Shown here: piece after piece, positions 10,021 to 17,107 of the stretch | How positions within the stretch are numbered: position 1 is the first letter of the stretch | How the letters are laid out: the number at the start of each line of letters is the position of its first letter | Origin: Jidongwangia harbinensis | GTDB lineage: Bacteria > Actinomycetota > Actinomycetes > Mycobacteriales > Micromonosporaceae | Length of the DNA stretch: 64,000 bases | Direction: 5' to 3' | NCBI RefSeq assembly: GCF_020216025.1 | Contig: NZ_JAIWNC010000029.1 | Coordinates: 62,001-126,000 of the forward strand | Notes under the pieces: generated by a model | Database searches by the model: none | Seen by the model: the letters and a program-made list of their open reading frames with translations, nothing else | What the model was told of the DNA's origin: nothing | Position numbers and translations under genes: made by a program

Positions 10021-13000
10021 ATGCTGGGGACGCGGTTGCGGTTGCGCCGCTCGGCCGCGGGGCTCAGTCAGCGGGAACTCGCCGCGCGAGCGGGGCTGAG
10101 CCTCGCCGCCGTACGCGACCTGGAGCAGGGTCGCACCAGCCAACCGCGCCCCGAGTCCGTGCAGGCGCTCGTCGCCGCCCTCGGCTTGGACGCCGGCGTG
10201 GCGGCGGCGTGGCTGTCCTTCGCCGACGCCGGCCCGGCGGTGGAGCCGTCCGGACCGGTGTGGGTCGGCGTGCTCGGCCCGCTCACCGTTCGGCGCGGTG
10301 AGCGGGAGGTCGCGCTGGGCGGCGGGCGGCGGCGCGCCCTGCTGGCCCGGCTGGCGATCGCCGCGGGTACCACGGTTCCGGTGTCCGACCTGGCCCGGCT
10401 CCTGGGCCGGGACGAGCCGCACCGGGCCGCGGCCGGTGCCGTGCAGAGCGGGATCTCCCGGCTGCGGGCACTGCTGAATCCGGAGCGGGCCGACGGGCGT
10501 TCCCAGATGAGCCTGCAGTTCGTCGCCAACGGCTACCGCCTGCACCTCGGCGAACAACAGTCGGACCTGGCCGCGTTCCGCGCGCTGACCCGCCGGGCCG
10601 CCTACGCCGCCGACCCGGCCGCCGAGCGGGAACTGCTCACCGCCGCGCTGGAGACGTGGCGTGGCGAACCGCTGGCCGACGTTCCCGAACTGCGCGGGCA
10701 TCCGCTGCTCACGCCGATCGCCGAGGAACTGGTCGTGGCCGCCATGCGGCACGCGGAGCTGGCCGCGACGGCCGGTCGGCCGGAGCAGGCCCTGCCGTGG
10801 CTGCGCCGCCTCACCGCCGAGCATCCGTTGCACGAGCCGCTGCACGCCCGGCTCATCCGGATCCTCGCCGAGGCCGGGCGGACCTCTGCCGCGCTGGAGG
10901 TCTTCGACGGCATCCGGCACCGGCTGAACGAGGAACTCGGCCTCGACCCGGGCGCCGAGCTACGCGACGCACACCGCGTCGTCCTGCGCGGCGAGCGCCC
11001 GGCGAGCCGGTCGAGCACTCCCGGAACACCGGCGGGCGCCGCCGAAGGTCCGGCGCAGCTGCCGGCCGGGGTCCGGCACTTCACCGGGCGGCACGCTGAA
11101 CTGAACCTCCTCTACACGCTGGCTGAGAACGAGCATCACCGGGGCACGTCGGTGCTCATCGCGATCACCGGCACCGCGGGCGTCGGCAAGACCTCGCTGG
11201 CGCTGCACTTCTCGCACCGCGTCCGGGCCCGCTTCCCGGACGGTCAGCTGTACGTCGACCTGCGCGGTTTCGACCCGTCGTCGGTCGCGGTCAGCCCGGT
11301 CGAGGCGATCGGCCGGTTCCTGCAGGCGCTCGGCACGCCGGCCGCTCGAATACCGGCCGATCCGGACGCGCAGGCGGCGTTGCTGCGCGGCATGCTGGCC
11401 GGTAAGCGGATGTTGATTCTGCTCGACAACGCGCGCGACGCCGACCAGGTGCGCCCGCTGCTGCCGGCCGGCAACGGCTGCCTGGTGGTGGTCACCAGCC
11501 GCGACCCGCTCGTCTGCCTGGTCGCCACCGAGGGCGCCGACTCGTTGCCGCTGAGCCTGCTCTCCGACACCGAGGCCGGCGACCTGCTGGCTGCCCGTCT
11601 GGGCCGCCGCCGGATCGCCGCCGAGCCGGATGCCGTCACCGAGATCATCGGGCGGTGCGCGCGGCTGCCGCTGGCGCTTGCCATCGTGGCGGCCCGGGCG
11701 GCCACCACGGCCGGACAGCGGCTGGCCGGACTCGCCGACGAACTGCGCGATCAGCGGCATCGGCTGAACGCCCTGGCCACCGGCAGCGCCGCGTCCGACG
11801 TACGATCGGTCTTCTCGTGGTCCTATCTGGCCCTGCACCCGGCCGCCGGTGACCTGTTCCGGTTGCTCGGTCTGCACCCCGGCCCGGAAATCTCGGTGCC
11901 GGCCGCGGCCAGCCTGGCCGGCCTGCCGGCGGCCGGGGCGCGGCACCTGCTCGACGAGCTGACCGGCGCCCATCTGCTGACCGAAATCGCACCCGGTCGG
12001 TTCGCGTTGCACGATCTGCTTCGCGCGTACGCGCATGAACTGGTGACCCTGCATCACTCGGACGAGCAGCGCCGGGCCGCCACGGTGCGGATGCTCGACC
12101 ACTACCTGCACACCGCACACGCCGCGGCGCGGCTGATCAACCCGGCCCGTCGCGTCATCGCACTCGATCCGCCGGCCGCCGCGACGATCGTCGAGCCGGT
12201 CCCCGACGCGGACGCGGCGCTGGCCTGGTTCGGCGTGCACCATCCGGTGCTGCGCGGCGCGATCGAGCAGGCCGACGCGGACGGCCACGACACGCACAGC
12301 CGGCAACTCGCCTGGACGTTGTGGAACTACCTCGACCGGCGCGGCCTCTGGCACGAACTGCTGGCGGTTCAGCACACCGCGCTCGCTGCGGCGCTGCGTC
12401 AGCACCACCGCGACGGTCAGGCCGTCGCCCACCGTGCCATCGCCCGTGCCTGCACCGGCCTCGGCCGCCTCGATGAGGCGGCCGACCACTACCGGTCCGC
12501 GATAGCCCGCAGCGCCGAGACGGGCGACCAGATCGGACAGGCCACCTCGCGCCTGGGACTGGCGCGGATCTTCGATCATCGCGCCGACCCGCGAAGCGCC
12601 CTCGACGAGGCGCGGCGGGCGCTGGCCCTGTTCGCACCCGACAGCCGGGACATCGAGCGGGCGTGGGCGCTCAACGCGGTCGGCTACCACAGCGCCCAGC
12701 TCGGCGAGTACGAGCACGCCCTGGCCGCCTGCCAGGAGGCGCTGGTCCGGTTGCGGGACACCGATGACCGCTATACGCAGGCGGCGACCTGGGACAGCAT
12801 CGGCTTCGCCCACCGGAATCTGGGCGACCGGGAACGGGCCGAAGCGGCGTTGCGGCGGAGCATCGAGCTCTTCGAAGGGCTGGGTGCACGCCCTTCCATC
12901 GCCGAGACCCTCACCCATCTCGGCGACTGCCAGGAGGCGTTCGGCGACCGGGACGCGGCCCGGTCCAGCTATCGCCGGGCGTTGCACATCTTCGACGACC

Positions 13001-13044
13001 TGGGACACCCGGACGCCGCCGCGGTCCGTGCGAAACTGGGCTGA
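10021..13044 (+). CDS. XRE-SARP-NB-ARC-TPR transcriptional regulator (AfsR-like)
   Basis: The start chosen is ATG 10021, which has AGGA seven bases upstream; an in-frame ATG at 10000 has no RBS. The 1007-aa product begins with an XRE-type helix-turn-helix (about 1-60, LSQRELAARAGLS). An OmpR-type winged helix (about 75-160, VGVLGPLTVRRG) and a BTAD domain (about 165-315) follow, together the SARP signature. Next comes an NB-ARC ATPase with Walker A GTAGVGKTS (Lys about 390), and then TPR repeats to the C-terminus (about 740-1000). AfsR-family proteins use ATP-dependent oligomerisation and TPR contacts to switch on transcription. The extra XRE domain gives two different DNA-binding modules in one chain. 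Nothing links it directly to the distant PKS cluster; its target is unknown. Confidence 0.85.
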   Translation: MLGTRLRLRRSAAGLSQRELAARAGLSLAAVRDLEQGRTSQPRPESVQALVAALGLDAGVAAAWLSFADAGPAVEPSGPVWVGVLGPLTVRRGEREVALGGGRRRALLARLAIAAGTTVPVSDLARLLGRDEPHRAAAGAVQSGISRLRALLNPERADGRSQMSLQFVANGYRLHLGEQQSDLAAFRALTRRAAYAADPAAERELLTAALETWRGEPLADVPELRGHPLLTPIAEELVVAAMRHAELAATAGRPEQALPWLRRLTAEHPLHEPLHARLIRILAEAGRTSAALEVFDGIRHRLNEELGLDPGAELRDAHRVVLRGERPASRSSTPGTPAGAAEGPAQLPAGVRHFTGRHAELNLLYTLAENEHHRGTSVLIAITGTAGVGKTSLALHFSHRVRARFPDGQLYVDLRGFDPSSVAVSPVEAIGRFLQALGTPAARIPADPDAQAALLRGMLAGKRMLILLDNARDADQVRPLLPAGNGCLVVVTSRDPLVCLVATEGADSLPLSLLSDTEAGDLLAARLGRRRIAAEPDAVTEIIGRCARLPLALAIVAARAATTAGQRLAGLADELRDQRHRLNALATGSAASDVRSVFSWSYLALHPAAGDLFRLLGLHPGPEISVPAAASLAGLPAAGARHLLDELTGAHLLTEIAPGRFALHDLLRAYAHELVTLHHSDEQRRAATVRMLDHYLHTAHAAARLINPARRVIALDPPAAATIVEPVPDADAALAWFGVHHPVLRGAIEQADADGHDTHSRQLAWTLWNYLDRRGLWHELLAVQHTALAAALRQHHRDGQAVAHRAIARACTGLGRLDEAADHYRSAIARSAETGDQIGQATSRLGLARIFDHRADPRSALDEARRALALFAPDSRDIERAWALNAVGYHSAQLGEYEHALAACQEALVRLRDTDDRYTQAATWDSIGFAHRNLGDRERAEAALRRSIELFEGLGARPSIAETLTHLGDCQEAFGDRDAARSSYRRALHIFDDLGHPDAAAVRAKLG

Positions 13045-13134
13045 GCCGGGACGTCAGGACGCGGTGGGCATCGCCGCGGCGAACGCCGTGCGAGGCCGGC
13101 TCCATGGGTGCCGATCTCCCCACCACCAGCTGAG

Positions 13135-13161
13135 TTGAACGTTAAAGTCTGCTTGTAGAAT
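13135..13161 (+). promoter_or_regulatory. Candidate promoter and operator of the MarR gene
   Basis: TTGAAC at 13135-13140 and TAGAAT at 13156-13161 resemble -35 and -10 boxes with a short 15-base spacer. The -10 box ends 6 bases before the GTG start, so the transcript would be leaderless or nearly so. A near-palindrome around AACGTT (13135-13146) overlaps the -35 box, where an autorepressor of MarR type would bind. Confidence 0.4.
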
Positions 13162-13167
13162 GATCGT

Positions 13168-13683
13168 GTGACTGGTCCCACGCCGTGGCTCGACGATGCC
13201 GAGCGGTCCGCCTGGATGACGCTGGTGGCCATGCTGATGAGCGTTCCGCCGGCGATCGACGCGCAACTCAAGCGCGATTCGGGGATCAACTTCTTCGAGT
13301 ACTCGATGCTGTCGCAGCTGTCCGTGCCACCGAACCGGGCCCTGCAGATGACCCGGCTGGCCCAACTCGTCGGCGGCACGCTGTCGCGGCTGTCCCACGC
13401 CGCGAGCCGGCTGGAGCAGCAGGGCCTGGTCCGCCGGCGGGTGATCACCGGCGAGTCACGGGCCACCGAGCTGGTTCTCACCGACGAGGGCATGGCTGCG
13501 CTGGTGGCCGCGGCGCCCGGCCATGTCCGGGAGGCCCGCCGGCTGGTCTTCGACGTGCTCACCCGCGAGCAGGTGACGCAGCTGCGGGAGATCGCGCGAG
13601 CGGTGACCGGCGCGGCGTCACCGGAGGTCGGCGAGGCGCTGCAACGGGCGATCGCCGAGGCGGACGCGGGGGAGGCGTGCTGA
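13168..13683 (+). CDS. MarR-family transcriptional regulator
   Basis: A 171-aa protein, normal for the family. The winged helix sits at about residues 55-110: MTRLAQLVGGTLSRLSHAAS is the recognition-helix region, and RRRVITGESRATELVLTDEG is the wing and following strand. The N-terminal helix begins WLDDAERSAWMTLVAML. The start is GTG 13168; no Shine-Dalgarno sequence is visible, consistent with a leaderless mRNA from the -10 box just upstream. The next gene follows 126 bp later in the same direction but is not an obvious target. The effector is not predictable. Confidence 0.88.
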   Translation: MTGPTPWLDDAERSAWMTLVAMLMSVPPAIDAQLKRDSGINFFEYSMLSQLSVPPNRALQMTRLAQLVGGTLSRLSHAASRLEQQGLVRRRVITGESRATELVLTDEGMAALVAAAPGHVREARRLVFDVLTREQVTQLREIARAVTGAASPEVGEALQRAIAEADAGEAC

Positions 13684-13809
13684 GTCCGCCGGCCGATCGG
13701 GCGATGGGCCGCCCGGGTCGCGCCGGCCGGGGGAGGCCGTCCTCCGGGGCGGCGACGGGCGGTTCCCGGTGGGCCGGGTGCCGGGCGATGCACGGGTAGG
13801 GTGAGGCGC

Positions 13810-14904
13810 GTGGATCAAGAAGAGCGCATCGCCGTGTTCCTCGACTACGAGAATCTGGCGATCGGCGCCCGCGATCACCTCGGCGGCATGACGTTCGACC
13901 TGCGGCCGGTCGCCGACGCTCTCGCCGAGCGGGGACGTGTGGTGGTCCGCCGGGCGTACGCGGACTGGTCGTACTTCGACGAGGACCGCCGGATGCTCAC
14001 CCGCTCGCACGTGGAGCTCATCGACATCCCGCAGAAGATGGGCGCCTCCCGGAAGAACGCCGCCGACATCAAGATGGTGGTGGACGCGCTGGAGCTGGCC
14101 TTCGAGCGCGAGTACATCTCCACGTTCGTGCTCTGTACCGGGGACAGCGACTTCACTCCGCTGGTGCACAAGCTGCGGGAGCTGAACAAGCGAGTGATCG
14201 GTGTCGGGGTGGAGCGGACCACCTCGGCCCTGCTGCCACCGGCCTGTGACGAGTTCCTGTTCTACGACCGGCTGGACGGCGTGGAGGTTCCGCCGTCCCG
14301 GCCGCGCCGCAGCCGCCCGGCCGCCGCGGCGCCGGTGCTGGTTCCCGCGAAGGCGGTGGAACCGGTCCCCGCGGAGCCCGCCCCTGAGCCGGTCGTCGAC
14401 GCCCCCGCCCGCGACCTGGACACCCTGGCCACGCTGGTCGCCCAGACTGTGTCCGGCATGCAGCGCAGCGCGAGCGGCACGGTGACCGCCTCGACACTCA
14501 AGCGCACGCTGCTGCGTAAGGACCCCACGTTCAACGAGGCCGACTACGGCTTCCGGGCGTTCGGTGAGATGCTGCGCCATCTCGCCGGCACCAACGTTGT
14601 CGAACTCAGCGACGGCCAGGCCAAGGGTGACCCCGAGATCTCGCTGCCGGAACACGGCGACCGGGAGGCGGCGTTCGGGTTGCTCCACAACGTGGTCGCC
14701 GACCTTGCCGCCGGCAACGGCGCGGTGGCGCTGTCCGGTCTGAAGAACCAGGTCCGCAAGGTGGCGCCGGACTTCAGCGAGAAGAAGCTCGGCTACCGCA
14801 GCTTCCTGCAGTTCGCCAAGGCGGCGGCCACGGGTGGCGCGATCGACCTGGCCTGGAGCGCCGATGCCGACGACTACCTGTTGACGCCCCCGGCCGACGA
14901 GTGA
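13810..14904 (+). CDS. NYN-domain protein with two LOTUS/OST-HTH domains
   Basis: A 364-aa protein. I chose GTG 13810 because GGTGAGG lies just ahead of it; GTG 13801 is an in-frame alternative. Residues 1-160 form a NYN (PIN-like, LabA/DUF88) domain with FLDYENLAIG at the start, AADIKMVVDALE in the middle and CTGDSDFTPLVHKLRELNK later. These Asp residues would bind metal for RNA cleavage. A Pro/Ala-rich linker follows. Then come two winged-helix LOTUS/OST-HTH units (about 195-265 and 275-350), each ending in a YGFRAFGEML or LGYRSFLQFAK type helix. In other systems LOTUS domains bind RNA or recruit helicases. The likely role is RNA binding and turnover in the cytoplasm; the target is unknown. 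Confidence 0.85.
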   Translation: MDQEERIAVFLDYENLAIGARDHLGGMTFDLRPVADALAERGRVVVRRAYADWSYFDEDRRMLTRSHVELIDIPQKMGASRKNAADIKMVVDALELAFEREYISTFVLCTGDSDFTPLVHKLRELNKRVIGVGVERTTSALLPPACDEFLFYDRLDGVEVPPSRPRRSRPAAAAPVLVPAKAVEPVPAEPAPEPVVDAPARDLDTLATLVAQTVSGMQRSASGTVTASTLKRTLLRKDPTFNEADYGFRAFGEMLRHLAGTNVVELSDGQAKGDPEISLPEHGDREAAFGLLHNVVADLAAGNGAVALSGLKNQVRKVAPDFSEKKLGYRSFLQFAKAAATGGAIDLAWSADADDYLLTPPADE

Positions 14905-14930
14905 CCCGCCGCCGCGGCCCGGCGCGGATC

Positions 14931-15494
14931 TCAGCCCTCGAACTCCGCGCGCAGCGTCGCGAGCGCGGCGTCGATGACGTCGCAGAGCCCGCGGTCGTCG
15001 TCGGCGTCGAGCCATTCCGCGACGGACACGTACATCAGGGTCACCGCGGTCTCGGCGAGCAGGCCGGCCCGGAGCGGGTCGAGGCCACGGGCGCGTAGGC
15101 CGTCCCGCGCCACCTGCGCCAGGGCGGCGCGCTTGTGTTGGTCGCGTTCGCGCAGTCCCTGGTCGGATGCCACGATCGCGCGCCGTTGTCGCAGAGCGTC
15201 CCGGCGGCCCTCGAAATGCGTCTCGGCGATCATGCGCAGGCCCGCGACGATCGCCGTCAGCGGGTCGTCGGTGGGCGCCTCGGCCATCAGCCGCGCCGCG
15301 ACGGACGGCATCTCGGCCTCGTCCGCGAAGAGCACCTCGCGCTTGTCCGCGAAGTGCCGGAAGAAGGTACGTGTGGTCAGGCCGGCCCGCGCGGTGATCG
15401 CCGGCACCGTGGTCGCGGCGAAGCCCTGCTCGGCGAAGAGTTCGAGCGCCGCCTGCTGCAGGCGCTCGCGTGCGTCCGGTCGCCATCGGGCCAT
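14931..15494 (-). CDS. TetR-family transcriptional regulator
   Basis: A 187-aa protein. The N-terminal TetR helix-turn-helix is clear at residues 8-55 (AALELFAEQGFAATTVPAI, then AGLTTRTFFRHFADKREVLF). The C-terminal ligand domain is alpha-helical and gives no effector clue. The gene is divergent from the saccharopine-dehydrogenase-like gene at 15596. The 100-bp gap contains a long inverted repeat, the probable operator for both genes. It converges on the NYN-LOTUS gene, with 26 bp between the stops. Confidence 0.9.
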   Translation of the reverse strand: MARWRPDARERLQQAALELFAEQGFAATTVPAITARAGLTTRTFFRHFADKREVLFADEAEMPSVAARLMAEAPTDDPLTAIVAGLRMIAETHFEGRRDALRQRRAIVASDQGLRERDQHKRAALAQVARDGLRARGLDPLRAGLLAETAVTLMYVSVAEWLDADDDRGLCDVIDAALATLRAEFEG

Positions 15495-15508
15495 GACCCC
15501 AATCTAGC

Positions 15509-15563
15509 GGTGATGACATCCCGTGCCGTCGGCGGTACGGTGATGACACGGCATGTCGTCACC
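15509..15563. promoter_or_regulatory. TetR operator: 10-bp inverted repeat plus an extra half-site
   Basis: GGTGATGACA (15539-15548), a 5-base centre, then TGTCGTCACC (15554-15563): arms of 10 bp with one mismatch. A further copy of the half-site GGTGATGACA occurs at 15509-15518 in direct orientation, 30 bp away. The array lies between a divergent TetR gene and its neighbour, the standard layout of a TetR autorepressor operator. Confidence 0.7.
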
Positions 15564-15595
15564 AGGGCGGGTGCCGCACCAGGGCGGAGCTGTGC

Positions 15596-16666
15596 ATGAA
15601 TGACGTGTGGATTCTCGGCGGCACCGGCCGTAGCGGACGGGCGATCGCGGCCGAGCTGCGGCGCCGGGGCATCGAGCCGGTGCTGGTCGGCCGGGACGGC
15701 GAGCGGCTCACGGCGGCGGCCGGCGGCCTCCCGACGGTGGTGGCCGCATCCGTCCGCGAGACCGCGGCCGCAATCCGCAGGGAGCGGCCGGCCGTCGTCG
15801 TCAACACCGTCGGACCGTTCCTCGAGACGACCGCGCCGTTGCTGGACGCGTGCCTTCCGGCGAGCCACTACCTCGACCTCGCCAACGACCTGGCGGCGGT
15901 GACGGCGTTGCTCGGCCGCGACGCGGAACTGACGGCTGCCGGGCGTACCGCCGTCACGGGCGCCGGATTCGGCGTGACCGCCACCGAGAGCCTCGTGGTG
16001 CGGCTGTGCGAGGGACGGCCGGCACCGCGGCGGGTCCGGGTCGACATGGTTCCCTCGTTCGCCGTCGAGGACGGCGTCCTCGGTGACGCGCTGGCCGGCA
16101 CCATCGTGATGGGCAACCCCGGAGTGGCGGGCGGCGGGCGGTTCCAGAGCCGCCGGTACCGCACCGGACGGCTCGCACCCGCCCGTCTCGCCGCCGACCC
16201 GATGAAACTGGTCCTTCCCGACGGTTCCACCGTGACCACCGCGAGCATGCCGCTCGGGGAGCTGGTGGCCGCCCAGCGGGCCAGCGGCGCCCCGGACGTG
16301 CTCGCCGCGTCGAGCGAGGCCCCGTCCTCCCTCGTCGCCCGCGCGGTCCTGCCCGTGGCGACCGCCCTGCTCGCGATCGGACCGGTGCGCTCGTTCGCCC
16401 GCCGACGGCTGGCCCGGGTACGGGCGAAGGCCCGGCCGAAGCCCCGAGAGCACTCCTGGGGCCACGCCGTCGTGGAATGGCCGGACGGCAGCATCCGCGA
16501 GGGCTGGCTGCGGGTCGGCGAAGCCCAGTCCTGGGCGGCGACGGTACCCGCCGCCGTGGCCCGGCGGCTGCTGGACGGGCAGGGACGGCCCGGCGCGTAC
16601 ACGCCGGCGACGTTGTTCGGGCCGGCCCTCGCCGAGGCATGCGGCGGCGAGTACCAGATCCGGTGA
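15596..16666 (+). CDS. Saccharopine-dehydrogenase-like NAD(P)-dependent oxidoreductase
   Basis: A 356-aa protein. The N-terminal Rossmann motif is VWILGGTGRSGRAIAAEL at residues 3-20, followed by a saccharopine-dehydrogenase-type fold (VVVNTVGPFLETTAPLLDACL, then HYLDLANDL). No membrane segments are evident apart from one hydrophobic stretch near residue 250. The start ATG 15596 has a GGAG about 10 bases upstream. It is divergent from a TetR regulator with a shared operator, so it is probably induced by that regulator's ligand. Members of this superfamily are often annotated only by fold; the substrate cannot be predicted. It may reduce or isomerise a small carbonyl compound. Confidence 0.75.
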   Translation: MNDVWILGGTGRSGRAIAAELRRRGIEPVLVGRDGERLTAAAGGLPTVVAASVRETAAAIRRERPAVVVNTVGPFLETTAPLLDACLPASHYLDLANDLAAVTALLGRDAELTAAGRTAVTGAGFGVTATESLVVRLCEGRPAPRRVRVDMVPSFAVEDGVLGDALAGTIVMGNPGVAGGGRFQSRRYRTGRLAPARLAADPMKLVLPDGSTVTTASMPLGELVAAQRASGAPDVLAASSEAPSSLVARAVLPVATALLAIGPVRSFARRRLARVRAKARPKPREHSWGHAVVEWPDGSIREGWLRVGEAQSWAATVPAAVARRLLDGQGRPGAYTPATLFGPALAEACGGEYQIR

Positions 16667-16779
16667 GCCGCCTCGGATCCTAGGGATCTTCCGGCCGCAC
16701 CGGCGCTTTACTGGGCCTGCCGGCTACCGACGCCGGGAGGCCGTTTCGGCGCGCCTGTGAGCTGGGAAGGTGGCAGTCA

Positions 16780-17100
16780 GTGGGAAACAAGTTCACTCTT
16801 GTTCTGAACCGGGAGATCACCGACGATGAGCTTCAGACCCTCAGGGACGCAGGTGTGGACGCCGTGGTCGGACGCGAGACGTCGCGCGGCGCCGACGATG
16901 TCAAGGTGACGAAGCTGGACTTCGACACCGATGTGTGGCCGTCACTCACCGAGGCCATCCAGTCGTCATTGGACGCCGTGACGGCGATCCCGGAGCTGAG
17001 CGTCCCGACGCTCACCGTCCCGGCGCAGCAGGTCGGGGACCCCGCCGTCGTGGCGGGCGACCTGGTCGGGTCCGATCCGGTGGCGGTCGGGGCGGAGTGA
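16780..17100 (+). CDS. Small conserved-looking acidic protein, function unknown
   Basis: A 106-aa protein with start GTG 16780 after GGGAAGG. The first 70 residues look like a folded alpha/beta domain (KFTLVLNREITDDELQTL, then VTKLDFDTDVWPSLTEAIQSS). The C-terminal 35 residues are Pro/Val/Ala-rich and probably flexible. There is no signal peptide, no membrane segment and no cysteine. It ends 8 bp before the convergent helicase gene. I do not recognise the family. Confidence 0.7.
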   Translation: MGNKFTLVLNREITDDELQTLRDAGVDAVVGRETSRGADDVKVTKLDFDTDVWPSLTEAIQSSLDAVTAIPELSVPTLTVPAQQVGDPAVVAGDLVGSDPVAVGAE

Positions 17101-17107
17101 GGTTCGG

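Noticed and set aside
15596..16666. True lysine-pathway saccharopine dehydrogenase
   Set aside because: Only the fold and N-terminal nucleotide site match; the operon partner is a TetR regulator and no lysine gene is nearby.
16680..16695. CTAGGGATCTTCCGGC as an eighth cluster box
   Set aside because: It lies outside the biosynthetic region, right after a gene end, and is better explained as part of the inverted repeat GATCC-TAG-GGATC, perhaps a terminator.
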